From NCBI GenBank assembly GCA_025403435.1, contig CM046330.1:27314037-27378036 (forward strand): DNA of 64,000 nt. Reading direction: 5' to 3'. Below, piece after piece: positions 1 to 12,584 of this stretch (within the stretch, counting starts at the first letter, position 1; each line of letters begins with the position of its first letter). Source of the stretch: Artocarpus heterophyllus (taxonomy: Eukaryota; Streptophyta; Magnoliopsida; Rosales; Moraceae). The translations under genes and the position numbers were made by a program. Under the pieces are notes generated by a model. The model was not told the origin of the DNA, made no database searches, and worked only from the letters and a program-made list of their open reading frames with translations.

Positions 1-2490
1 AATCATAGTTCTTGTATTCTTAAAACTTAACAAATAAATATGTCCAAAATGAAAAACTTTGATTTAAATCATATAAACTTTCTTCTTGGCGTTCTTCCGA
101 TTACAATTTATCATACTTTGCTCACACGCTATTTCGTGTCCTCCGTCTAGTCCATGACTTTCTTACCCTCATCTACAACATGACATAAACTTGAATAAGC
201 TAAAGCTTAGTAAGTACATATAATTCTCATAATTTAAAAACATTTCATAAACATCATCATCATCATATTGTAATAGTGCATTAAGCACAATTTCATAGAA
301 AACATATCTTTTATTACTTGACCATATTCAAACTTATTCCAATTTATCTTAAGGGCCCAAGTGTTACACCATAATCATCATTGTAGGCGCCCGTCATAAA
401 AGAAAAAGGGTAGCTAGTCCTAAACCAAACATGACATCATAACATATCATATCATAACATTGGTGTGCAACACTTATTAGGTGATACATATATACATAAC
501 TTTCATGCTTTGAAATTTGCCATGATCAAACATGCATAACTTTAAATCATGAAAATCTTTCATAAGTAACCTTTTAAGGAAAATCACCATAAAATCATCA
601 TGAATATCATTGTGAACATAATTTCAAACTTTATAAAATGTATCATGTTGCAGGTGAGAATGTACTTACTTGTGCAGCTTACTTAACCTTATAAGATTTG
701 GTGACGACGCCGCGGTCTCGATGTGCTCGTTCCTTTGTGTGTTCATGCCATTTATTTATATAAAGATACAAAAATAAAATTAATACTTAACATCATAAAA
801 TAAACATCCATTCATATAACATTACATTTACTTTCATCTCTTACAAACATGATTCATAACATGCATCCATAACCAAAATCTTCAAAAACATAAAATCATC
901 ATCACATACACTTCACTGACCTACATGGATTCAAGACTTAAAAACTTAACATTCACACATACTTTTATTTTAAACACCATACTTAATCAGGGTAAAGCTA
1001 ATACATAAACCTATTACCATGATTTTTCTTTAGTCATAGAAATTACATTAAGTATCTAAAAACAAACCATGCATTTCAAATATGAAATCTGCGAACAATA
1101 CTAAGGTAATAAGTAATCTTTTGAAAACATTTTCTAACAATTAAAACTCATATAGTTTAATTATAAAATTCATACTAACATCTTACTAACGTATATTTCA
1201 ATATCATAAAATTATTCCATCATTAATAAAATTATTTAAACATATAAAACATTACGTAAAACGAAAGTCCAAAATTAACATTGTTAAAATAGTTTTCTTG
1301 ACCTAATCTCATAGAAATTCCATAACACATAATTCACTCATCAAAACATTACCAAACTTTGTAGTCCATAACATAACATATACATGAACATTCTTGCTAA
1401 ATTTCGTAGCAAACAAAACACATTTACTCTTTAAACAAGAATCACATTTTTGTGCAACATACACAATCAGCATTAATTTACTATAAGTAGCAAAGAGAAG
1501 AAAATTCATAACTTTTCATAGAAATATCGAAATGACTTGAAACTTGAAAGAACATTAACATAACACACATATGAACATCATATAAAAAATTTATAACAAA
1601 ATACAATACCTAGACAAAAATACTGCAGATGAATTGAGGATGAGAAATGCATTTCAAAAAGACCAAAAAGAAACATTCTTACCTTAAACAAATTTCTTCA
1701 CAAACTCCTTCGAATTCAACCAATAAATTTCAATATTTCCTTACAAATAATAGCAGGGAAAAATTTGAGAGAGTGACAAAGAAGAAAACATGAAGAGGAG
1801 AAAGAGAGAGAGGAAACGTCTAAGAAAAAAAATAGAGAGAGAGCAAAATTATCGTGAAAGAAGAAATGAGAGTAACGTACACAAAAATGGCTTGACTTTT
1901 CCATTATTATCAGAAATTTCTGACTAATTAGAGGCCACATCACGTGGAGAGTGGAGAGTAATAAGGGGAAAGTCAAACAAATTATCTCATCTTACCATAT
2001 TTTGCCCTCTAAAAATAGGAAATCATTTCAAACAATGCCAATCAATGCTAAGTCAAACATTTTATTTCCTTAAATGAGGAAATTAATACATAAATATGCC
2101 AATTAATCTCATTAAACCACCCAATCATCACAATTATCTCATCCATAAATTTGAGAGATTTCTGCTGACTGCTCGTCAGTTGTCATCGGCCTGCCGACTC
2201 CACGAAGTTCGGCCTTTCGATTCTTGACAGACTTTTTGGCCTACCGAACTGTCCTTAAAATACTATACAGTATAATATTCAAGTCATCATTTCATCATAA
2301 ATAAACATACATTAAAATTAACATGAACATTTGAGCACATCGATTCCATGCGATCGTCACCTGTCATAACACTTAGAATAAATGGTTAGTAACATAAAAT
2401 CATAAATCATAACGTATTTCAATAGGAAAATTACTTAACGTCGTTAGTAACTTAACATAATCCGTTACATCAAAATTGGTGGATGTTACA
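1..2490 (-). repeat. Partial LTR of a gypsy-type retrotransposon
   Basis: AT-rich sequence ending at 2490 in ...ggatgttaca, which read on the minus strand is a typical LTR start (TGTAACATCC). Its internal order matches the complete solo LTR at 30252-32399: an 'agctaaagcttagtaag' type block near the far end, a CT-rich transcript leader on the minus strand (about 1780-1870), and a cluster of ggcctgccga motifs (about 2180-2260). In the solo LTR the first landmark lies about 410 bases from the far end; here it lies at about 200, so the other terminus should be roughly 200 bases left of the window. No purine tract follows 2490, so this is a 5' LTR or a solo LTR, not a 3' LTR. It has no coding capacity. 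Lineage is by resemblance only. Confidence 0.6.
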
Positions 2491-3300
2491 CCTACAGCGC
2501 CATAGAGGACTAAATTTAATGCGTTGTACTCAAAATACTAACCAGAGAGTGAAAAAACCACTATTGTTATTACAAACTGAAAATAAAAACACAACAGAAA
2601 CAAACAGCTAGAAGGCATAAATGCCTTTAGTTTCCTAACACTAGACGAAACCAAAACACTAGAACGGCAAAGCCACTAGAATCGATCCGAACACCATGAG
2701 CCAAGAGACCAAAAAATGTTGGAGCCTCACGAGCCCCACTCTGCCAAAACTAAGCGCACGACACTTCATAGACCTCTAGCCTTTGAAAACCCAAAGATCC
2801 CTAGCAATCAAGAAATCAGAACCTCCTTATGACTTCTGTCCGCGCGAGACAACAACTCATCACCTCCTCCAACCCATGTGCAACAACGCCAAAGGAGCCT
2901 CAAAGTTTCTGGCATTCGATCACGGCCTAAACCACAGTCCCAACCCATGAAGGAAACCCCCTAATCAACCCCAAAGCTTTAGCCCCAATTACCAGCATGC
3001 CAAACCCACACTAGATCCACCATCGTCGGGGCATTATGGTGCTAAACCCCAGGGCTAGACATCCAGAGGCCAGCCTGAAGGTGGCGCCAGACTCTGGCCT
3101 TTCAGATCCAAAGCGATGCACAAAACTTTTGAGAAGAAAATGATAAAACCCTAGGAGAGGAAAACTCAAAACGAGAGAGTGGCCAAAAACCTAAAAATGT
3201 GGTAATCCTAATGGTGTTCAGGCTGCTAGTACTTAATACAACAGATATACTTGAATAGGAGATTTTTAACATACTATATATTAACATGTTTAGGTAACCT
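2491..3300. other. Unclassified moderately GC-rich block
   Basis: No convincing ORF. The composition is clearly less AT-rich than the flanks. On the minus strand it begins (about 3180) with a CT-rich run followed by gene-like G-rich text, which resembles a plant LINE 5' untranslated region, but no endonuclease or RT frame follows. It may be a 5' LINE fragment or an old gene fragment. Confidence 0.25.
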
Positions 3301-3621
3301 ACTAGTAGTGTTTGTTTGTGATCTACTAAATTATTTTATAAGATTCTATCAAATTTTTGTACGAATCAAATTTAATCCCACGAATTAGTTAATTTGGATC
3401 AATATACGGGGGCGGCTAATTCACTGCCTAACATAAATATGATGACTGTAAGGAGATTAAAAAAATAATAATAGTATCGGGGAGAGAGAAAGGGGGTACA
3501 AAGCTTATCTGTTTCGGGCCCAGTATAGCACTAGTAAAAAGGAAAAGACAAGAAAAAGCAATAAAGCAAAAGAGAAACAGCATTTTGCATTATTTTTCAC
3601 TACCGGAGGCGTTACCCACTC

Positions 3622-3630
3622 TATTTATAT
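3622..3630 (+). promoter_or_regulatory. Candidate TATA box of the small two-exon gene
   Basis: The sequence tatttatat lies about 135 bases upstream of the ATG at 3764, followed by a pyrimidine/adenine-rich leader with no other ATG until an AT microsatellite just before the start. The spacing suits a plant leader of about 100 bases. Confidence 0.45.
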
Positions 3631-3763
3631 CTCTCCATATTCTCACCTAGACTTTCACACAACTCATCCGGTCACCAGAGAATATTTCATAAAAGAGAAA
3701 CAAGAAAGAGTTGATATATATTCTTGATTAAATATATATATATATATCAATATACTGCTATAT

Positions 3764-4821
3764 ATGGCTCTAACACTGCTGCGCAACTTCATTCCGAAGA
3801 CCATCTCTGTAATTCGACTGCCGAGTTGGAGGCAAATTGACGACCAGAATATCGCGATTATGTTAGTTTTACTCTAAGTTGTTATTCTCCCTTTCTAGCT
3901 TGCATTGAGTCAAAAAGGAGATCTAGTAAACATTTAGTTTAAGATATAGTAGTTATATTTTTCCATCCTAGTTTATGTTTTCATCATTAGGTAGAAAAGA
4001 GTGAAAAGATTGAGAAAAATCATTTATTCTTCGAAAATTTAATTAATATTTACTAATCCTTTTTAGAAATAAGACATGCGAACAAGGTAACCAATATATA
4101 TATATAAGTTTAAATAAAACGGAACACTATAACACTATAATAAAAATAAACTAATAATATTAAGGATTATTTTTGAAGCACCAGTTAGATTCAGGTATAT
4201 ACACTTTTTAGTTATTTGAAGAACCTATTCAGTACCTTCTTTTTTGGATTCAAGAAACTGTCTCAGAGGCCTTTTTTCTTTTCTTTTGTTTTTTTTTTTT
4301 TTTTTTGGAAGACACAAGAGCTAAACAATCAAAGAAACGTTTCTCAGAGACCTTTTTTCTTTTTTTTTTTTTGGAAGATGTAAGAGCTAAACAATCAATC
4401 TTTGCATATCACTTAATCAATTATGATATATGGTTGAGATATATTTTATTATTTAGAAATACCTATTGTCTGCAGTATATTTCTTCCTTGTCATGCACAA
4501 TAACATCTCCTTGCCACTAATTAACAGAAGCTAATTAAGAGTTCATTGTCTGTTTTTTTTTTTTTTAACTTTTTTCTAATATTCTGAAGTTTTGATTTGA
4601 GAATTATTTTGTATTTGATCAGAAAACGCGGTGCGTCGGCCGCATCTAAAAGACCACCAAACACGAGGGGCGGCCGTCAACGAAACAACGGCGGCAACAC
4701 GGTGGCGGATAAGAATTCAACCGGCACTTTCAGTGATCAAAAGGCGACCAACATCAATACTACTGGCGGCAGTGTCTTTGATGCTACTTCAAAGAAGAAT
4801 AATGGAGCTACCAATAATTAA
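3764..4821 (+). CDS. Small two-exon gene of unknown function, 98 aa
   Basis: Exon 1 is 3764-3861 (32 codons plus two bases) and exon 2 is 4623-4821. The intron starts GTTAGT at 3862 and ends TTTGATCAG at 4622; the split codon becomes ATA and the frame continues to TAA at 4819-4821. The predicted product has a hydrophobic/basic N-terminus (MALTLLRNF...) and then a very hydrophilic low-complexity tail rich in Asn, Gly, Thr, Lys and Arg (RPPNTRGGRQRNN, GGSVFDATSKKNN). The tail looks disordered and could bind nucleic acid or be a secreted or organelle-targeted peptide precursor; I recognise no family. Support comes from consensus splice sites that keep the frame, an upstream TATA box and local GC enrichment in exon 2 only. 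The alternative is an unspliced 74-codon frame starting at 4597. No transcript evidence is available here. Confidence 0.45.
4261..4402 (+). repeat. Tandem duplication of a T-rich segment in the intron
   Basis: Two adjacent copies (about 4261-4335 and 4342-4402) share 'tctcagag.cctttttt', a long poly-T run and 'ggaaga...aagagctaaacaatcaa'. They differ mainly in poly-T length, as expected from slippage or unequal exchange. Confidence 0.7.
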
Positions 4822-6280
4822 TTGCGTCGATATATATTATATTGACATATGTTGCTGTAGTCCCTTTCGAGCAGATGGTCCATTCCATCCAACAAAATAA
4901 TAATAATAATAATAAAAGTATCATGACTGTCATAAAACGTTTAGTGTCGATATATGTTAAGATTTAATGGCTATCATATTATGTTTTTCACTTTTTAAGT
5001 TGCATAGGTGTTCCATTCGGATGGACCACAGCAAGACCTACGTGTGTAGTGTAAGAATTTACGTAGCTATGTTTAAAGTGGTGGATGAAGTGTATAATAT
5101 TAGGCAATTAATGTGGTTGGCGTCAGGAGTTCCTGTGAGTGATGTAATATGTTTCAATAATGAAGCCTAGTAAAAGTGGGTGATAATCATAATTACAATC
5201 TGTACGTACGTCCTTGACATATTTCTCATGTTCTTCTAATGTTATGTATTTGACATATGGGTTTTGCGCGTAATATTGTTCAATTTTTATGTTTTCTACA
5301 TAGATTTTTAGTTTCCAGTTCATTAATTGCTCTCCGTCAACCTTTGTCCTAATTATGTATGGACCAAACAACCTTGGTTCGGATTAATTTTCAATTAATT
5401 TGTAATAAGCACCAATTAAATAATTAGATCCCTAACTATTCATTACCGTATTTGTCTGTACTGCAGCGTTTTGAAATGCTTGGTGAGCAGCTCACTGGCC
5501 CTCTCCCAACATATATATTGAGAAGCATTAATTACAGAAGAAACTTATGTATAATATATTCCTACTTCCACCAAAAAAGAGATAATGGAGACAAAAATTG
5601 GTCCCCATATATTTTCCTATAATGATGCTTGTCAAGTGCTTGGCAATAAATTTATCTTCTCCCACTCTCACATGACAACTATGCTACCTTGTGTTTAACA
5701 AGAATGGTTTTCCTCATTTTTTTAGTTATAAACAGTGTAAAATTTTTATATGTTACAATAACTGTAAAAAAATCGTTACAGTATAATTTTTTCATATGCC
5801 ATCGTAAAAATAGTTTTTAACTAATAATTTTCATCATCCTTCTATTAAATATATTCTCATGAAGTCTGATCTACAATGGTAGAGCCTAAATGATGTGTAA
5901 CTTTGTTCAAATAAGACAATTTTGCCACGGTCACGGTCGCCGTGAGAAAGTTCTCATTATTGGAATCTTTCGTGTGTCATCTCTTTCATATACTACTGGT
6001 CCAAATGCATATGCTACCTAGCTGGATGTATCTGTCCATAACAATCATTGATGTGTTGGGCAATATAACACACAAACATATATAATTATATATAGGGACA
6101 TGACTAGTTCCTTCACCCTTTTAATTTAGCCCGTTAATTTAAAAATAAAAAATCATTTTCATCTTCATCATTTAAAACCTCATTAATTACTGACAAAACA
6201 ATGGCCCTAGTCTTGTATATAGTATGGTTTATTTGCATATTTGTCAATAAGTTTAGTATGTAGCTAGCTCAATTAATTGT
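4822..6280. other. AT-rich intergenic sequence
   Basis: An AAT trinucleotide run (about 4896-4915) lies 75 bases after the small gene and may be near its polyadenylation region. The rest holds only short frames without codon structure or recognisable protein similarity. Nothing else can be supported. Confidence 0.5.
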
Positions 6281-8091
6281 TGTTGCAGCACATTAATGCC
6301 CATAGAAGTGGTCCGGTCAACTGGGCTACACTACCACTGGTCGATCAACCAGTCAAAGTTTTGCTGCACTAAAAATTACTAGAAGTTACATGATTTTATT
6401 TTATTTTCAAATTTTAATTATAAGATTTGTTTCTCAGTATCAAATAAACTTTACTTACAAATTTTAAGATTATTTTCTACTTTTTTATTTATTTTATGCA
6501 TTTAGAACCCTGTGAATAGGCTACATTAGAAGTTATTCAAGGAAATTCCAGAGAGAGTTTTCTAATATTTTGTTTGTTTTTCGGCATCCCTTCGAATCAA
6601 TAAATTATTCACGCCTTGTAATCCAATATTTGCGTGACTCAACATCCTACAATTTTATCTATCTTCTGGCATTCAGATTGAATTAATGAATTTTTTGGCG
6701 TTCTACTTGAATCACCAGGTTGTAGGAATCTATCCTTTTTCCTTTTTTTCTTTATACGCTTCATTTATGCTTGTTGGTATCAATGCTAAACGTTCCTAAA
6801 CACTGATTTTTACGTATGCCACCTTCCCATAAAGTTGACTGTACGCATGTCACCGCTAATGGTGATTCTACCACCCACGCCACTGCTGCAACCATACCTC
6901 TTTATGTCAATCCCAAGGTACTTGCTCGTGCCCAGGATCAACTTGCTGATATAGCAGTGAGGATCAATGTTATTGCCTTGTGATATGAAAATGAATATTT
7001 TGAAGATGAATAGAAAATTTTTGACGATGAGGAATAACTTGAAGATGCCCTTTTATACGAAAACTGTGACAAGGAGGAACTTTTCGATGGAGACAAAGAT
7101 GATAGAGAAAGATTTGATCGTGATCCACTCTTCAACAAGAGCAATGGAGAAGATGAAGATCAAATATTTAATTTTGATACAATCTTTGACAACGACGATG
7201 GAGAAGGAGAAGACCAAGACAATTATTTGGGTTCACTATTTGAGAACATCGACAATGAAGAAGAAAAAAATTTAGACTCGGCTTCTACCCCAGTCATTGA
7301 CAAAGAAGTTTTCTTTTCTTTTTTTTTTTTTATTTTTACCTCCTTCCCGATATTACCTTACTTGCGATTATTTCCAAGTCGGTCATGTTTAAATTCAACG
7401 TGATTGACTTTATTTTGCCTAGTCTAAAAAAAGGTTCATGCCCATGAGTTCCATAAATTTTTTGCTTCTAAGGAGGTTCATCTTGAATTTGTGAAGAGGA
7501 TATTTCTCTTTTTTTTTTTTTTTTCATTTGAAGCTACTCAAAATTTGAGGTCAAATTTTTCTATGCTGGCGAGTCTGATGTAGCACATTAATGTCCATAG
7601 AAGTGGTCTAGTCCACCAAGCTATACTACCGCAGATCAACCGACCGGTCGGAGTTTTGGTGCATGGAAAATCACTAGAAGTTACCTGATTTTATCTTAGT
7701 TTCAAATTTCAATTCCTAGATTTGTTTCTCATTATCATATAGACTTTAAGTACGAATTTTAGGATTATTTTCTACCTTTATTTATTTTATGCATTTAGTA
7801 CCAATAAATAGGCTACATTAGATTGTTATTTTCAATTTTTAGCTATTCAATAAAATTTCAGAGAGAATTTTCTCTTATTTTGCTTGTTCTTTAATATTCC
7901 TTGAATCAATGAATTACTCGAGCCTTATAATCTGGTATTCTACATGAATCACCGGACTACAATTCTACCTATCTTTTGGTATTTAGATTTGAATCAAATA
8001 ATTTTTTGGCATTCTATTCGAATCAACAAGTTCTAAGAATCTATCCTTTTTCCTATTTTCCTTGTATGCTTCCGCTACGTCAATTCCCTCC
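6281..8091 (+). mobile_element. Short non-autonomous LTR retrotransposon
   Basis: Direct repeats of about 500 bases (6281-6773 and 7576-8091) share long blocks: cacattaatg..ccatagaagtgg, atttattttatgcatttag, ggctacattaga, and gaatctatcctttttcct. Both start TGNTGYAGCAC. The left copy is followed by TTGGTATCAATGC (6774), a decayed tRNA-initiator-Met primer site. The right copy is preceded by 'gagtctgatg', the type of sequence seen before plant gypsy 3' LTRs. The internal part is only 0.8 kb. The two LTRs are clearly diverged, so the insertion is old. No convincing target duplication was found. Strand follows from primer site and purine-tract positions. Confidence 0.75.
6816..7310 (+). pseudogene. 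Degenerate acidic internal ORF of the short LTR element
   Basis: From an ATG at 6816 the frame encodes about 55 residues (MPPSHKVDCTHV..., then PKVLARAQDQLADIAVRI), then several stop codons, then a strongly Asp/Glu-rich stretch up to about 7310 (for example DNDDGEGEDQDN). It is probably the rest of a Gag-like or leader ORF of the element. No domain can be named. The acidic repeats look like internally duplicated units ending in 'facing DND/NED' clusters. Confidence 0.35.
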
Positions 8092-10152
8092 TTTGATTTC
8101 CTTCTTTTATACATATGATGTATATGTGTTTATTTGCATGATAATTGTATTTATAGACTTGGCACTCTTTGTTCTATATAGGATAATAAAAGATGCAGGT
8201 ATTTTTTGTTGTTGTTATAATTGATATTCATTTTAATTATACTAGATATGGTTCCTTTAGAAATTTAGTTGTATTGGTTTATTATTGGGTGTAATTTGCT
8301 AGAGGGATGTTCTATCATCGTCATAATTTTCCTACTAGTTGTTTATTGCTTTCATAGAAATTTTTGTAAATTGGAAACAATATAGGATTTTTTTATATAT
8401 TTATCTTTTCGAAGATGGAGGCACTTAAAGTTTGAATATGATGAAGAAAACACCCAAGTTGTTTAATTTTAATTAGTTCTAGAATTTTTAATAATTTTTT
8501 TGTAGTTCTAATTTGATTTCTCATTGGATAAGAAACAAATTAAGGTTTTTGAGAAAACCCTAATAGGATAACCGTACATGGATAAAGAGCAAGGCTTGGT
8601 TGGACCAAGCCCATTGTTGCGAGTAGCGTGCACCCTCAGGCATGCAGGCTTGCCCCATGGGCACAGGGCTCGACATAAGCTAAGCCTAGAGTTGGTAGCG
8701 AGCCCGCACTACTCACACGCAGTGTGTCTAGGCTGTGGCTATACGGACATGGTTGTTGTTGTCTTCTCTGCCTCTTTGCCGCCATGCAAAGTGGTTGAAA
8801 TTTTTCCATCACTTCACATGCTTCAAATTTTAAAGAGTTTAAAATTTCTTGATTTTGAAAAATTAGATAGATAGAAGATTAGTTTATGGCATTTGCCAAT
8901 AATTGCTAATAATTTCTATTTGAAAGAGTTTTAGATTGTCTAAATAGGATGTTGAAGATTTGAATTGGATTATGGATAGATTATGAGATCTTATCCTACA
9001 ATATTGGGAGGATTTTAATAATTGGATTAGTGGTATCCATAGTTAAATTTTTTGTTAATTGAAATTAAAATGATTTAATATATTTTTTGAAAGAGTTTGA
9101 AAAATATACCCAATTTAATATTGGGATCACTTTTCTAGAATTAAAATTAAAATTAACAAATTAAAGTTTTAAAGGAGTTTTAGAACTTGGGTAATTTCAT
9201 TAATGTTTGTGGGAGCAATAAAAGGATCAAACACAACAAAAGGACGACTACAACAAAGAAGATGATCACTTGGAGATCGTCACATTTTTCTTTTTGATTT
9301 CCTTAGATTTATAGTTGGAACCATAGTATTATGGTTGCAACCATTTATATGCATTTTTGTTATGTTTGATAAAATGTTTTTATGCTTCGATTGCCATACT
9401 CATAATTATTGATAACATGCCATGTAAGATGGTGAGTGCCACTTATAAAAATATGTTCATGCATCACGTAGTTTTAGGAACTTATTGTGATTAGTTGTCT
9501 TAAAATTGTGAATTAAATTTATTTAATAGTTGAATGAATTTAAGAAACCTAAAACACAAAAAATTGAGTGAGTGTAGGAATCTCATAATGAAAGATTCTA
9601 TTGGGTGAGCCTTTTGTATGAGAATCCCATGGTCTTCACCGTTGGTATGAGAAGAGTGATGATCAGCCTATTCCCTAAAGGAGCTATGTTTGCCAAGCTT
9701 TATCTACCTTGCCAAAGGATAGTTTCCCTACTTGTTTATTAGCTTACAACTGACTGATCTTACGGCGGCACTCAATGGGCAAAAAATTACTAGGGTATGA
9801 AAAGAAAGTTGTACATTCAACAAGAGCCTATCTGTTTACTCACAGAACGAGCTTCTACTGACTAAGGTTATGAACAAAAAATATAGTAGTTGATTTAGAT
9901 GAATATGAGGTTTTGGGTGGCTAAAATCAATCAAAAATATACTAGCATAGTAAGTGGGCTGTGAGAATTGCCTACAGTGATCTGTATTCCCATGGATACT
10001 GGTGTTGACCATTGTAGTGATGTATTTTCTTAGGTTTAATATATCGATGCATTTATGTTTTACTTACTTTCTATGCATTTCACTAAATTATTATTGTCTT
10101 ATATGATATTTGTAATCTTTATTAATTTTTTATTACTTTATTTCAAGTCATG
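8092..10152. other. Sequence upstream of the split copia gag, probably its LTR/leader
   Basis: No gene is supported. A more GC-rich patch at about 8580-8790 stands out from AT-rich flanks. The copia gag begins at about 10153, so its 5' LTR and leader should lie here, but I could not find a clean tRNA primer site or a repeat of the 3' flank at 34.9-35.1 kb. The LTR boundary is therefore not given. Confidence 0.35.
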
Positions 10153-10990
10153 ATGTCTTTCAACCCCTATCTGTTATTTTAAATCAAAACAAATTGACCG
10201 GTGAAAATTATGTCAATTGGAAACGCAACTTAGACATTGTGCTTGCTGCTAAATAGCATAGATTTATGTTGTTAGAAGAGTGCCCACCTAGGTGTGGGCC
10301 AAATTCTTCTAGGAACGCCAAGGATACATATGATAAGTGGATTCAGTCTGGTGATATGGCTCACTGCTACATGTTGGCTTCTATGTCGAACATGTTACAA
10401 TAGAAACATCAAAATCTGAGGACTACTACAAGTATCATTGCATCACTTCAAGCTATGTTTAGGGGGCAAAATGAACATGTGCGGTTTGATGCCATTAAAG
10501 CTATTATGAATAGCAGCATGAAAGCAAATACTTCTGTAAAGGAGCACATGCTTGAGATGATGAGCATCTTTAATGAAACAAAAATAAAATAATGGTTCAT
10601 AGATTGACCAACAAACTCAAGTTGGTATAGTTTTGGAAACCTTCCCTAATACATTCATCCTGTTTAAGAGCAACTATGTCATGAACAAGATAAGTTTAAA
10701 CCTCTCAGGACTCATGATTAAGCTCCAAACTTTTGAGAGCATGCTGAAGTCTAAGTCTAGAGAGGCTCATGTGGCTATTGCTAATTCTTCTAAAAAGAAG
10801 AAGAAGAAGAAGAGCAACAAAGGCAAGGCTGCTTTAGGGAAGAAGATTAAGATTGCAAAAAAGAAAATAAAAAACAAAGCAAAGGAAAATGTTTTCATTG
10901 CAAGAAAAAAGGTCACTAGAAGAGGAACTACAAAGAGTTTCTCGCTACGACAAAGAATAAGGAAGGTATGGTAAGTTTAGCCAAAAAATA
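10153..10990 (+). pseudogene. Ty1/copia Gag, degenerate
   Basis: The reading starts MSFNPYLLF... and runs into LNQNKLTGENYVNWKRNL, the characteristic N-terminal motif of plant copia Gag (UBN2-type domain), then EECPPRCGPN and DTYDKWIQSGDMAHCYML. Stop codons and shifts interrupt it (for example the codon after LAAK, and near 10400 and 10590). At about 10890 a zinc-knuckle remnant CFHCKKKGH is readable in a second frame, with the Trp codon after His changed to TAG. A lysine-rich run precedes it. This is the 5' coding end of the large copia element (called C1 here) that continues to 12584, 23021-23910 and 34680-35140. Confidence 0.8.
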
Positions 10991-12584
10991 TACTAATGCT
11001 TAGATTGTATATTTTGGGGCCACTAATCATGTTTGTGCTTCTTTGTAGGGGCTTCGGAAACCAAGAAAGCTGCATGAAGAGTTTGTGCTAATAGTAGGCA
11101 CATGGAAGTTGGTTTCAGCCATTGCAGTGGGAGTTTTCATACTTTGTTTTAGGAAAATTAAATATTTAGTAGTTGTTATTATGTACTTGTTCTAAACAGG
11201 AATTTAATTTAATTTTTTAGTTTTTTCAAAGCAATCATATTTTTTTCTTTTGATGAAAAACTTTCTATTTTAAGGATAATATTTTGTTTTGTTTGATAGT
11301 ATTTATGGTAATTTATAACTCCCTGTTCCTATTCACTGCATAATATTGAAACTACAACAAGATGAAATATGTCCTAAATTGCAAAAGTTTTAAGATGACA
11401 CATATCTATGGCCCCTAAGACTAGGTCATATTAATCTAAACAAGATAGAACGCTTAGTTAAGGATGAACCTCTTTTGGAGTTAGAAGTTCAATCTATACT
11501 GACTTTTAAGTCTTATTTGGTCCGTAAAATGACCAAGAGATCTTTCTCGAATAAAAGTTAAAGTACCAAAGATATTCTCGAGCTAGTACACTTGGACATA
11601 TAAAGTCTAATTAATGTTTAGGCACAAGGAAAATATGAGCGTTTGTCACTCTAGATATGGATATGCATACCTGATGAATTTCTATTGGAACAACTTTGAA
11701 AGTTCAAAGAATTCTTAGCAGACATTAGGTAAGCAAATCAAAACACTTTGATTGGATCATAGTGGGAAAAACATGGATGTTAGATTCAGGATTCATTTAA
11801 AGAGAACGGGTTTTTTGTCATAACTTACTCCAATAGGAATGCCATAGTAGAATGGCATAGAAGAGAGAACAAATAGGACTTTACTTAACATGATGAGATC
11901 AATGTTGAGTTGTTCATCAATTTCAACACCTTTTTTAAGGATATGCTCTACAAACAGCAAAAAATCAATTTAGTTCCTTTTGTATCTGAACCTAAGACAC
12001 TGTCTAAATTCAAGATTGGGTTTGAACCTAGTCTAAGCGACTTACACATATGGGGTTATCCAACTTGTGCTAAAAAGCTAAAGGTGAATAAGTTGGAGTC
12101 ATGTACGAAAATATGTATTTTGTAGAGTATCCAAGCAGTATAGGTGATGGTTGCTTCTATAGTACTTAGGATAACAAAGAGTTTGTTTCTTGAAAAAGTA
12201 AATAAAGGACCACAAACCTCAAAGTGAATTCGTTCTAGAGGAATAAGTGGGAGATGAGATCGTTCCATAGAGTCATGAGAATAATGTGATCATTTCCATA
12301 AGACTAGTCGATAAAAGAAGATCGTACCTTTAGAACAACAACCAAGGATGCTATGTCGTAGAGGGAGGATTATTAGACAACTGGATCAATATGACCAAAA
12401 TTGGAGATGCTAAAGTAGGAATGTCCGATGACGATGTTGACGATCCCATCTCCTATAAACAAACTATAATGGATGCTGATTCTAAATCATGGTAAGATAC
12501 GATGAACTGAGAAATAGAATCCATGTATATCAACAAAGTTTGGCAACTTGTTGATCCACTTGAAGGGATTAAGCCCATTAGGTG
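10991..12584 (+). pseudogene. Ty1/copia protease-integrase-RT start, interrupted
   Basis: In order: a protease remnant at about 11005 (GATNHVCASL, with the catalytic Asp-Ser positions altered), the integrase zinc region at about 11425 (LGHINLNKIERLVKDEPLLE), the integrase core at about 11750-11880 (DHSGKNMD..., then a QNG..ER motif damaged by stops, then NRTLLNMMRSMLS), and the RT N-terminus at about 12500 (EIESMYINKVWQLVDPLEGIKPI). Many stops make it a pseudogene. The coding text stops in the middle of the conserved GIKPIRC|KWIYK motif at 12584, where the Tat element is inserted, and resumes at 23021. Confidence 0.8.

Noticed and set aside
8578..8874. 98-codon ORF in the GC-richer patch
   Set aside because: The composition changes halfway through the frame and there is no similarity; probably part of the copia LTR/leader region.
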